Assembly (NCBI RefSeq): GCF_902686445.1
Contig: NC_062226.1
Coordinates: forward strand, 14,604,001 to 14,668,000
Length of the DNA: 64,000 bases
DNA from: Sciurus carolinensis
Taxonomy: Eukaryota; Chordata; Mammalia; Rodentia; Sciuridae
Direction of reading: 5' to 3'
Shown here piece after piece: positions 55,405 to 64,000 of this stretch (its first letter is position 1; every line of letters starts with the position of its first letter). Both the position numbers and the translations under genes were made by a program. The notes under the pieces are model-generated. The model searched no databases and was not told the origin of the DNA. It saw only the letters and a list, made by a program, of their open reading frames with translations.

Positions 55405-55834
55405 ATTATGCTTTGCATGTGAGGAGTCTTCCAAAGCTTTTGTGTTAATGCAGGAATATTCAGAGATGAAATGATTGGATTATGAGAGCTGTGACCTAAT
55501 GAGACCATTCTAGTTGAATGGATTAACTGGGTGGAACTGTAGGCAGGTGGAGCATGACTGGAGGAAGTGGGATTGGGGCTATGCTCTGGAAGAGTTCATC
55601 TTCCCTGTGGTCCCTACCTCCTTTTTTCTCTGTATTTCCTGGCTGATATCAATGGAGAAGTGTTCCTCCACTATGCCCTTCTGCCATGACATTCTTCCTC
55701 ACCTTGGACCCAGAGCAATGGACTTGGCTAGCCATGGACTAAAACTCTGGAACTGTCACCACAATAGACTTTTCCTCCTGCAAGTTGTTCTTGTCACATA
55801 TTTGGGTCACAGCAACCCAAAGCTGACTGACACA
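55405..55834 (+). mobile_element. 3' LTR of the MaLR-type element (family 'A')
   Basis: It repeats the 5' LTR blocks: 'gattggattatgagagctgt', then 'tggaactgtaggcaggtgg'-like and 'cagagcaatggacttggcta' blocks. It ends 'aaagctgactgacaca'. The flank after it (gaag) resembles the sequence just before the 5' LTR (gaag, 53488-53491), but exact duplication ends are unclear. Confidence 0.8.
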
Positions 55835-56104
55835 GAAGTGATAGAGCAGGAGTTTCCAGAAAACTCCTAGGTGCCTGGCTTGAATACCATTTGCTAAAAT
55901 TGGAAGGAATGAGTAGGGTAAAGACAGAGTTTTATGCAGGTCAAGTTTGAGATGATCATGGACCATCTAGAAATTAATCTAAGACTTGGAAGAGAGAGGA
56001 GGGGACTCTTCCCTTCTGATCTCAAGAAGTTATTCTATGGACTTAACTTCCCGGTTACATAAAGGAAGAACAAGTCCTGCCATCATTATGACTTAGAGCT
56101 GAAT
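55835..56104. other. Unassigned sequence
   Basis: No named repeat recognised. Confidence 0.35.
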
Positions 56105-56260
56105 TGGAATTCTATTCAATTTCCTACTTGCTTAGTGGCGTTAGGCAGGTTGCAGCCACCTTGAGCCTCAATTACCTAATTTGTGTAATGGAGAAAATAA
56201 TCTTCACATCCTGTGATGTCTGGGAGACTTTAATATAGTCATAAATGCAGAAGGTGTACC
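56105..56260 (+). mobile_element. MIR SINE, diverged
   Basis: 'cttagtggcgttaggcaggt', 'gagcctcaattacctaattt' and 'gtgtaatggagaaaataatc' are sense MIR. Confidence 0.62.
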
Positions 56261-57769
56261 AAGGACCATTCTCCTCAGGTTACTTTGTGTTTATTTCCTA
56301 ATAAACTGGATTTTCTTTACTTTTTGCAGTATAGCAGAGAAAAAATACTTAAAACTTGGGACCTGGACTTCTTTTATGGAAGGTATTGTTCATGTTTATG
56401 AAAATATCTTAGTGGGCACTGGAACCATGGTGGTAAAACATTGGAAAAGAAAGGGAAAAGTGTTATTTTATTGAGGACAGAGATGTGGGAGGGAAAGGGC
56501 AGAAGAGGTGAGACAGCTTGAAGTGGTGAGTAGGATCAGCGGTTGGGAGAAATGGTTGCTGAAAATCTTTGAAGGTTATAGGATAAAGGGATATATTAAA
56601 GGCAGTGATGTCTAATATTTGATACAAAATTGTGTTCATATGATTTAAATTTCTTCTCTCTCTTCCCCAAAATAGTGGTACAGTCGACTTTGCACGAGAA
56701 TGTTTTGTGGAGGGTTTCTGGTGCCAATTTTGGAGGAATTGAATTTCTCACTGGGTGTAAGTGATATGGGATAGAGAGATGTGGGATGAGTGGAAAGGAG
56801 ATGCACCATTAACATATTAAAAATATGTGATACCAGGTTAGGTAGTGGTAAGAGTTGTTAATTAAAATAAAGCAGAGTAGGAAAGGACACGGGGGTGGTG
56901 ATTTAGAAAGAACGGTTCATGGAGGCCCTTTCTGAGGAGGTGACCTAAATTAAGTGATGGGGAAGGTCATGGGGAGATCTGGGACATAAGGAACAAAATC
57001 TTTCCACCATCTTCCTTATGACTTTGGAAAAGGGACAACCTCTTATCTTTCAGTTTTCCTGTCTGAGATTAGAGTTGAAACATCTAACTCTTGGAGTAGA
57101 TGACAGAGTTCCTAGAAATTGTGGAATGTATTTGAAAAAATAAAATTCAGTATAAATTCAAGAAATTGTGAAAGACTCAGCCAGGAAGCGGGTGTAATTC
57201 TCCTTTTTGCTATGGGGTTTAATTTGGTCCATGCCCTGAGATGATTTGTATGATTTCTCTTGGGGGATTTGCAAGACATGGAGATTAAGCTCAAGATTGA
57301 CCACGTATTAGAATGTGACTGTCCAAACTCTGCTGAAGTAACCTGGGAGAAGTGCCTAATACAGGCTGTTTCCAGAAGCTCATGAATTCTGTATTACAGC
57401 AAGTCATCCCATGATTCTGCAATTGTCTTGCTGATAATACAGTCCCTGATGTATTTATCATCACAACTCAAGCAGAAAGACCTGATAAATCTTAGCTGCA
57501 TAAGGACTTGTCTAGTTTCATCTCATTCCTTGGTTAACCCTTCACCCACTGGCCGGTCCCTTTTGGAGAATTACATGGAAGCATTTGGCATTGTCTTCAC
57601 CTCTCCCTGGCCTTGTGGACACTTGTCATTCCCCTTGGTTGCTATGGGAGACAATGTTGGTTGCCTACCCAGTAGCTATTATTCTTCCTCCTGGTTGAGA
57701 GTGAGGATACCAGTCATTGTTTTCCCAGGGTCCCTTGCAGCATGGCCATGGGTATTAATGATTGAATAC
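56261..57769. other. Unassigned sequence, about 1.5 kb, with a MIR scrap near 57000-57090
   Basis: 'cttatgactttggaaaaggg' then 'cagttttcctgtctgagatt' is a sense MIR-like scrap. Other parts show no repeat or gene. A 119-codon frame at 57428-57787 has no domain. Confidence 0.35.
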
Positions 57770-58110
57770 CATGATAATGCTGTGTGACAAATCTCAGTGA
57801 CTTAATATGATCAGCATTTATTTAGCTCGTGAGTCTGGGATGATGGTGGGATAGAGATCATCTGTGCAGTCACAGCTGGAGCTCAGCTGTGTAGTTCTTC
57901 TGGCCTGGTTCTTCAGGGTGCACCCACATGTCTGATGATTGTCGGGCTGTCACAAGGAGCAAGTGGGGTGACTGTGCCACATGTCTCACATTCTCTATCA
58001 GGATAGTACAGGCATGCTCTCATGGAGGTTGCAGAGGATTAAGAAGTAGACATACACATGGTCTCTTGAGGGGTTAGAGCTAACACATGGTCACTTTGTC
58101 TATACTCAAT
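57770..58110 (-). mobile_element. MLT1-like LTR or related repeat
   Basis: 'gataatgctgtgtgacaaat', 'gatcagcatttatttagctc' and 'gtgagtctgggatgatggtg' resemble the antisense start of MLT1-type repeats, as at 44410. Confidence 0.5.
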
Positions 58111-59254
58111 GAGCAAAAGTAAGGTATAGCCTAGAGTTAAGGAGTGGGGAAATAGACTTTGCCTCTTAGGTGAGAACAAATACAAAATCTCATGGTAAAG
58201 GCTGTACATACACAATGAATCAACCACAGCATATGACCTGATCTTTGATAATGCAATGCCTGGCATGTGGAGGTCTTGAAGCCATGCAGGGTCAAGTCTA
58301 ATGGGCAAGCTCACAGAGTGAGAACAGCAATGCAGAACATTGGAGGAACTCAAGTGCTCCATGACATACTGACCTTCTGTTCCAACCCTGTAGTCACTGC
58401 CTGGTGCCTATCTTGTTATGTGAGACAAAACATTTTTTTCTCCTTCATTAAATCACTTAAAAACATGAACTATTCTGTGGTTTAGAGCTGAAAGCATTCC
58501 CAGCTGCTATGGAAACCTGTGGATTGAGGCTTTCCTTTTCTGTTTGGAGAGTCTCCCCCTTCGGAGCAGAGATCACACCTATGACAGAGGCTGAACTTGC
58601 TTGATTTCTTGGTCTCCCTTGCAAGGAGGTCATGAGCCGTGACCCAAGTGCTGACACTACCCAGATTTTGAAGGAGGAAATAGCAGTATAAAGAAGCTGG
58701 GATCAGCCACCTGTGGAGTGCTGGCTTTGATGGTAACTACCTGATTTCCTGACGCATTAGTGCTGCCTTAGAGAAACCGCGATGTCCAGAAACCCAGCGT
58801 AGCAATGGATGAAACCTCAGTGAGGAGACTAATTTGAGCCAGAGGAGGTTTTATCAGAACCCAGATGCTTCCTCTGATGCTGGGCTGGCACTCGCCCCCA
58901 CATCTGGCAGCAGGGCACACCCTTGGAGGACGATGGGGACCTGGGCTAGTTGAACCTCACCTGAGACCCTACAGGGACTGGGCTGAGCTTCCATTCCCAG
59001 AGCCCTCCGACTCGCCTTGGCTGCTGCCACAAGCTGGTTTGATCCTTGGAAGCTAGTGCCTGACTTTGGATGTAGACGCTCTCTAGTGTGGACCTCCTGG
59101 CATTTCAAAGTGGACTCAGTTGACCCTAGCTGACCCTTGCTCTGTCCTTCCTCTTCTTCTGCCGTAGCAGTGGAGGCAGAGGGAAGTCAATGATGTAAGC
59201 AGGTGGTTGGCTCCTAGAAACCTGGAAGAAACAGATTCTCCCCTAGAGACCCCA
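58111..59254. other. Unassigned sequence, perhaps the body of an old LTR
   Basis: The section 58550-59250 may belong with the LTR end at 59255, but its length and divergence prevent a call. No gene is seen. Confidence 0.3.
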
Positions 59255-59405
59255 GAGAGGAAAGCAGCCCTGACAACCCCTTAATTATAATCCAGGGAGA
59301 GCCATGTTGGACTTTGAGGCTTCAGAGCTGGAAGACAAATACATTCGTGTTGTTTGTGTTGCTAAGTTTGCAGAAATTTTTTACACCAGCCATAGAAAAT
59401 GAATA
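59255..59405 (+). mobile_element. Old MaLR/MLT-type LTR 3' end
   Basis: 'gagccatgttggactttgag', then 'gtgttgctaagtttgcagaa', and 'ccagccatagaaaatgaata' fit the end of this LTR class. Confidence 0.5.
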
Positions 59406-60019
59406 GACCTGCTCTTACTCCACGCTCCAGGAGGGTCCCCACTGGCCTGAAAGGCACAGTCCCTGATATGTGCCCGACATACTCATCTGGGGAAAAGACC
59501 CTCTTGGCAGGAGCCAGACTTTTTCTTTGGGCTTGTCCTACCTATTAGTTGTATCAATGATTTGAAGAGGTCATTCATGGTCTTATGGTCCAATGTGTGG
59601 GTGAGACTTGAAGGGTGAACATGATGTGGGATCATGACTAGTGTGGAATTGTGGGATGAATATAAAATTGATGGAGGACATTGTAAGTTTCCATGCCTGC
59701 ATCAGATAAAATGGATGGAGAGATTGTGAGTTGTTTAGAAGTCAGTAGAGGGGAGAGGGGGTTCCTGTTGATGGAGAGTCATTTGTGCTGTGGCCTGGAG
59801 ATTGCCTGGTTTAGTACCTGAACCTTTGAATCTCAGGTCTCATCATCTATAAGTTTTTATGTATTTTCCTATTTTTGTGGATTAAGACTGAGAGATTAAT
59901 TAATGGCTTTTAAGTCTGCAACTAATCAGAATCTCCTCTGTCTTATTTTCCCCATCTGTGAAATGAGGGACCTTTCAACTGTGAGTCTCTGATCTGTCTG
60001 GAATACACCCCAGCTCTTT
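59406..60019. other. Unassigned sequence with a MIR-like scrap near 59920-59975
   Basis: 'cttattttccccatctgtga' followed by 'aatgaggg' is a sense MIR-type core. The rest is not assigned. Confidence 0.4.
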
Positions 60020-60280
60020 AGCTTGACAGTGGCCCTCCGTCCTCCAGGTCCACTTCAAATGCCGTTGCCTCCTGGTGGTTTTTCTTTAAACCTCCACCCT
60101 CTCCCTGGAAGAACCAGTTCCTCTCTGTGATTGACCGATGGATCCATTTGCTTCCTGCTATTTATGTTATCGTTATTTATCTTCAAATCTATACTCTAGC
60201 TCTGGATTTATTTATTTCTATAACTCCAGTTCCTGGAAGTAAGGGTTTCATAAACCTTTGTTGACTAGAATAAAATTCAA
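60020..60280 (+). mobile_element. L2 LINE 3' region
   Basis: 'cttcctgctatttatgttat', 'ctccagttcctggaagtaag' and 'ggtttcataaacctttgttg' follow the L2 3'UTR. Confidence 0.65.
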
Positions 60281-60299
60281 GTTGCAATTTGTTATTTAG

Positions 60300-60465
60300 A
60301 ATAATTTAATTGTAAACACCAGAGCTTGACTTCAGCCATCGCCCGGTCTGACCTCTCATTTTACCACCGAAGAAACCAAGACCCAGAGGGTGCAGAGGGA
60401 CTTCCCCAGAGACCCAAACAGAACTTTTGGGACAGAGATGAGGACTCAGGTGCCCAGATCTATGA
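60300..60465 (-). mobile_element. MIR/L2-type antisense fragment
   Basis: 'cattttaccaccgaagaaac' and 'caagacccagagggtgcaga' fit an antisense ancient SINE/LINE core. Confidence 0.45.
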
Positions 60466-61562
60466 TCTAAATTACTTCTAGTCCGAGTGGCCTTTAATGT
60501 ATTTTTCTTTGTTGAAATGACAACTCACTGCTGTAGCCAAGAAGTCTTGAATTTCGGTGACTTCATAGAATCAAAATTTATCCTGGGTTCACATAAAGCT
60601 GACTGGTGGTGGGATTGAAGATCTGCCATCTTTAGCGCCTGACCTTCAAGGTTGCCTTGAACATCAATGTCCTGTTACCAGATGGAGAGAGAACAGAACA
60701 CATGAGGGATTTTTATGGGTCAGACCTGGAAGTGCCATACCCAACTACTGACCTCATTCCATTGGCTGAAATGCAGTGCAGGAGGTGTGGTCCAGCTGTG
60801 TGCTGAGGAGGAAAGGGAAGCTGATTTAACAGACAGCCTGTCTCTCTATTGCATCCTGGTTCCTTGCATGGGTCTCTATATTATTATATTTTAATATTTT
60901 ATGCACCTACCTGGAAGTTTTCCATAGGCCCAGTAAAAGTATATTGGGTAGTGTTGATACTCTTATTATTTTTGTTATTTACACTAATAATAGAGGGGAA
61001 GTGGCAGACAGGAACCAACTTGAGCTACTTTGCAGTGTTTAACCCAAAACACGTCTTGCCAGGCAATTTCCCCTTAATCTTGAAACCTATGTGTGTTTCA
61101 AGGGAAATTTAATCCTTGTGTTTCTGATTCATTTGCACTTAACTCATCAAAATGTTGCTTTGTAAGGCGCGTTTGATGTACAAGGAGCCTCATAAGCCTT
61201 TTCATAAGCTTTTCAAATGCCTTTTCTCTTTGAAGTCAAAGTTTGCGCTCTTCTAGCGCTAAACAGAGCTAAAATCTGGAAATTCTTCTGTTACCTTCTA
61301 CCCCAGAGGCCACAAATTAAGGTGGTTTGTTCAGATCAGCAGTGGCAACTGATCCCGCACGCTGGTGGAGGGAACCAAACATGCCGTGGCTAAATGCCCC
61401 TAGAGGGGCGACCCCAGGACTGTGCTTGATGCCTTCCAACCTTTGACCCACTGTAAGCAAAGCCAGGGCTCCAAACTTTCTGCCTGCCTACCATTTATTT
61501 CTTTGATGCTCAGATTTCTGAATCATTCTGAAGCCTCTTGACCACTCCCGAGAGCACTGAGT
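60466..61562. other. Unassigned sequence; possible conserved block 61070-61500
   Basis: The frame 60849-61112 (87 codons) includes an apparent hydrophobic stretch but has no homologue that I know, so I leave it out as a gene. The later part has no repeat match and mixed composition. Confidence 0.3.
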
Positions 61563-61890
61563 ACAGTCATCCTTGGGTATCTGTGTCCTTGGGAGCAATA
61601 GTTCCAGGACCCCCGTGGACCCCAGAATCAGTGCTCAGCTCCCTGATATAAAGTGGCACAGTTTGATTTATAACCTATGCACATCCTCCCATACACTATA
61701 ATCATCTCTGCAGTACTTGTCGTACCTAAAACAATGTAAATGCTGTGTAAATACTTGTAATTCTGTGTTGTTTAGGGAATAATGAGAAGAAGCAATGTCT
61801 GTACATGTTCAGTAGAGGTGTGATATTTTTCTCAAATATTTTTGATCTGTGATTTGTTGAATCTGCAGATGTGGAGCCTTGGGCATGACT
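61563..61890 (+). mobile_element. MER2-like (Tigger-type) DNA transposon
   Basis: 'gtcatccttgggtatctgtg', 'gttccaggacccccgtggac', 'cctatgcacatcctcccata' and 'gtttagggaataatgagaag' follow MER2. It is near full length, with no transposase. Confidence 0.85.
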
Positions 61891-61934
61891 GGCTGGCTAT
61901 ACTCCTTTCTTGGTGCTCCCTATATTCTTACACA

Positions 61935-62175
61935 ATCATAACAATCAGTCAATATTAATTGAGCAATTATTATGTGCCAATCATTCTTCTAAGTATTCTA
62001 TTTGTATAAACTCACTTCGTCCTCCTGATAGCCCCATATGGTAGGTATTATTTTAAGCTCCCTTTACAGATGAGGACACCAAAGAAAGGAACAGGTAATA
62101 GGTTGTCCAAGGTCCTGCAATAGGAGAACCAGCACAGGACCTATAGCATCTGACATCATTTAACCGTAGCACCAA
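61935..62175 (-). mobile_element. MIR SINE, near full length
   Basis: 'gagcaattattatgtgccaa', 'ctgatagccccatatggtag' and 'cctttacagatgaggacacc' are antisense MIR. Confidence 0.83.
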
Positions 62176-62274
62176 GTGGTCTTGCTGAAGAGAGGTGCTT
62201 ATTCCTGTCTGTGTCTTCAACAATTATCTGAGAGCCTGGTCCAGAATGGACTTGAAAAGTGGGAGAATGTGGCC

Positions 62275-62392
62275 CACAGGTCCACATCCGCAGATTCAAT
62301 TAACTGTGGACTGAAAATACTTGGGAAAAAATTCCATCTGTACATTATTTCCTAAAAAATGCAGTGTAACAGCTATTTACTTGGCATTTACA
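62275..62392 (-). mobile_element. MER2-like fragment, antisense
   Basis: 'cacatccgcagattcaatta', 'actgtggactgaaaatactt' and 'cagctatttacttggcattt' are the opposite strand of the element at 61563. Confidence 0.75.
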
Positions 62393-62394
62393 AG

Positions 62395-62560
62395 AGTCCA
62401 TCTCTGCCACTTTATTTGCTGAGGTTTTTGACAAGATATTTAACCTCTCGTTTCCTTGGTTTCTTCATCTGTCAACCAGGGACAATGACAGCACCTTTCT
62501 GGAAGGGTCAGCTTGAGAATTAAGTGAGCGGATGCATGTAAAGCTCCTAAGTCAGTAGTT
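62395..62560 (+). mobile_element. MIR SINE
   Basis: 'ttggtttcttcatctgtcaa' followed by 'ccagggacaatgacagcacc' and 'gagcggatgcatgtaaagct' is sense MIR. Confidence 0.72.
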
Positions 62561-63288
62561 ACCCAACCCATGGATCGTACCTGGGAAATGTTAGATGCAC
62601 ATAATGGAATGAGAAAAAAAGAGAGGTAGGTGGGAGTGCGTGCTAGTCTTCCAGGGAGAAGATGCTGGGAGCTTTAGGGAATGCTTTGGAAGAGACTCAA
62701 GACTTAGAAAAAGTTCCAGCAAGCTTCAATTTGAGATTGGACCTTACAAATTGGGACAGAGTGGGATAACTTCAAATCCTGGACTTGGTGTAAACATCAG
62801 TAGCACAGGCTTGGGATGGGGAATGCCTCACAGCCTGCACGTGTCCACGGTGAACAGACATTTGTGCTGACGTTCCAACTCTAGGACACACTACTGTCCA
62901 CCTTAAGGTGTGTGATTCAGAACACACTGCCTAGAACGGGTTGGAGTCTGTCCTGCTCTCCTGACATTCAATCCCAGCCAGGAGAGGCACAGCCATTTTT
63001 TGGATTCTGCTTTGTGATTTTTTTTACTTCTGATACATTTTTTTAAATTCTGATTAGGAAATATATTCACTGTTGCCAATTTAGGAAATGTAGAGAAAAA
63101 AAGAAAGAGAATCCACAATTGTATTATTAACTCTTAAGAGTTTGTCTGATTTCCTTCTCTGTGTCCTTTGGTATATGCGTTCATATTGCAGATGTGAGCT
63201 GGAATTTCTTGGCCCCTTGAGATCTGGATATATTTGGTTCTAATGTTCATTCCATACTCTGTGTCTGTCCAAAGACCTCCTCAAAATG
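62561..63288. other. Unassigned sequence
   Basis: An old LINE-like scrap may lie near 63040-63130. No gene or named repeat is clear. Confidence 0.35.
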
Positions 63289-63300
63289 TCTGCAGATATC

Positions 63301-63896
63301 TTTTTTAAAACTTTTATTTACTTATTTTTTCATTAACTTTTTTTTGACAGTGATAAATACCTAAAAATTTTTTTTCATACATGTACATAGGGTAATAATG
63401 TCTGTCTCAATCTACCATCCTTCCCATTCCCACTTCCCCCACCCCTCCCCACACTCCCCTCTCTATGATCCAAAGTTCCTTCATTCTTCCCTACCCACCC
63501 CCAACTATGGATCAGCATCTTCTTATCAGAGAAAACATTTGGCCTTTGGTTTTTTGGGATTGGCTTATTCCACTTAACATGATCTTCTCCAGTTCCATCC
63601 ATTTACCTGTGAATGCCATAATTTCATTCTTCTTTAGGCTAAATAATATTCCATTATGCATATATACCACAGTTTCTTTATCCATTCATCAATTGAAGGA
63701 CATCTAGGTTGGTTCCACAATCTGGCTATTGTGAACTGAGCAGCTATGAACATTGATGTGGCTGTATCTCTGTAATATGCTGATTTTAAGTCCTTTGGGT
63801 ATAGGCCAAGGAGTGGGATAGCTGGGTCAAATGGTGGTTCCATTCCAAGCTTTCTTAGGAATCTCCCTATGCTTTCCAAAGTGGTTGCACCAATCT
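63301..63896 (-). mobile_element. 5'-truncated LINE-1 (3' end of ORF2 and 3'UTR) with TSD
   Basis: T-rich sequence at 63301-63380 is the antisense tail. It is followed by the 3'UTR-type 'ccttcccattcccacttccc' and ORF2 C-terminal antisense blocks such as 'gggattggcttattccactt' and 'gtttctttatccattcatca'. The minus frame 63634-63960 is the ORF2 end plus flanking DNA. TCTGCAGATATC (63289-63300) and TCTGCAGATACC (63897-63908) flank the element, matching at 11 of 12 positions. This dates it as fairly recent. Confidence 0.88.
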
Positions 63897-63908
63897 TCTG
63901 CAGATACC

Positions 63909-64000
63909 TTGGTAGCTTATATTTTACCACTATCACTGGCTTAAATTTCTTGTCTCTCACAAATTCTTATTCTTGGAGCTACTTTTGGTTCTTGATCTCT
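63909..64000. other. Flanking unassigned sequence to window end
   Basis: Too short to judge. Not LINE-1. Confidence 0.4.

Noticed and set aside
60849..61112. 87-codon frame with a hydrophobic stretch
   Set aside because: A hydrophobic run is common in AT-rich random frames. No homologue, conservation or transcript signal is seen.

Overview
The window looks like a gene-free stretch of mammalian nuclear DNA, most likely from a squirrel-family rodent (Sciuridae). The lineage call rests on interspersed repeats. ID-type tRNA-derived SINEs carry the long AAATAAAATAAAGG-type tail (44866-44962). Composite 7SL/ID SINEs start in antisense with 'ggtactggggattgaacc' (42553-42756, 47141-47320). The tail-end repeat at 47935-48165 and LINE-1 3' ends of rodent type fit the same lineage. 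Old eutherian or mammalian repeats (MIR, L2, MER5A-like, MER2-like, MLT1, MLT2/ERVL) form the background. The species and chromosome cannot be given from sequence alone.

I found no protein-coding exon, tRNA, rRNA or small-RNA gene that I can defend. The longest open frames fall in simple repeats, in L2/L1/LTR copies, or in unconserved sequence with no recognisable domain. The region is therefore intergenic or lies inside a very large intron. No bacterial-type features apply: no operons, ribosome-binding sites or CRISPR arrays.

Layout. 0.3-4 kb: an old LINE-1 3' piece on the minus strand, then a LINE-1 ORF2/3'UTR on the plus strand split by an LTR. 5-11 kb: MIR, MER5A, a long (TTTC)n/(CT)n tract and several LTRs, two with readable 5-bp target-site duplications. 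11-17 kb: mostly unique sequence with MIR/L2 scraps. 17.3-18.9 kb: a long L2 copy split by a compact CpG-rich retroviral LTR that keeps a TATA box and poly(A) signal. 20-23 kb: more LTRs, MIR and L2. 26.2-28.5 kb: a decayed ERVL provirus piece on the minus strand, with an MLT2-type LTR plus RNase H/integrase remnants. 29-38 kb: largely unique sequence with scattered MIR/L2, a strong CTCF-like motif at 33993-34007 and a candidate conserved noncoding block at 35.3-35.7 kb. 38.3-38.9 kb: a 580-bp CAT/CAC triplet array. 42-43.2 kb: a LINE-1 in two opposed orientations. 43-48 kb: a cluster of young ID and 7SL/ID SINEs, one of which has seeded a 20-bp minisatellite. 51.7-55.9 kb: microsatellites and a near-complete MaLR-type element (LTR, internal region, LTR) lying head-to-head with a solo LTR of the same family. 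56-63 kb: old repeats, with two MER2-like copies. 63.3-63.9 kb: a truncated LINE-1 with a visible target-site duplication.

The parts do not form a pathway. Their history is one of repeated retrotransposon insertion into older repeats, and several insertions can be dated relative to each other by nesting. The best candidates for function are the CTCF-like site, the A/T-rich homeodomain-type block near 46.1-46.4 kb, the block near 35.4 kb and the CpG-rich solo LTR. All family names come from memory of repeat consensus sequences and were not checked against a database.
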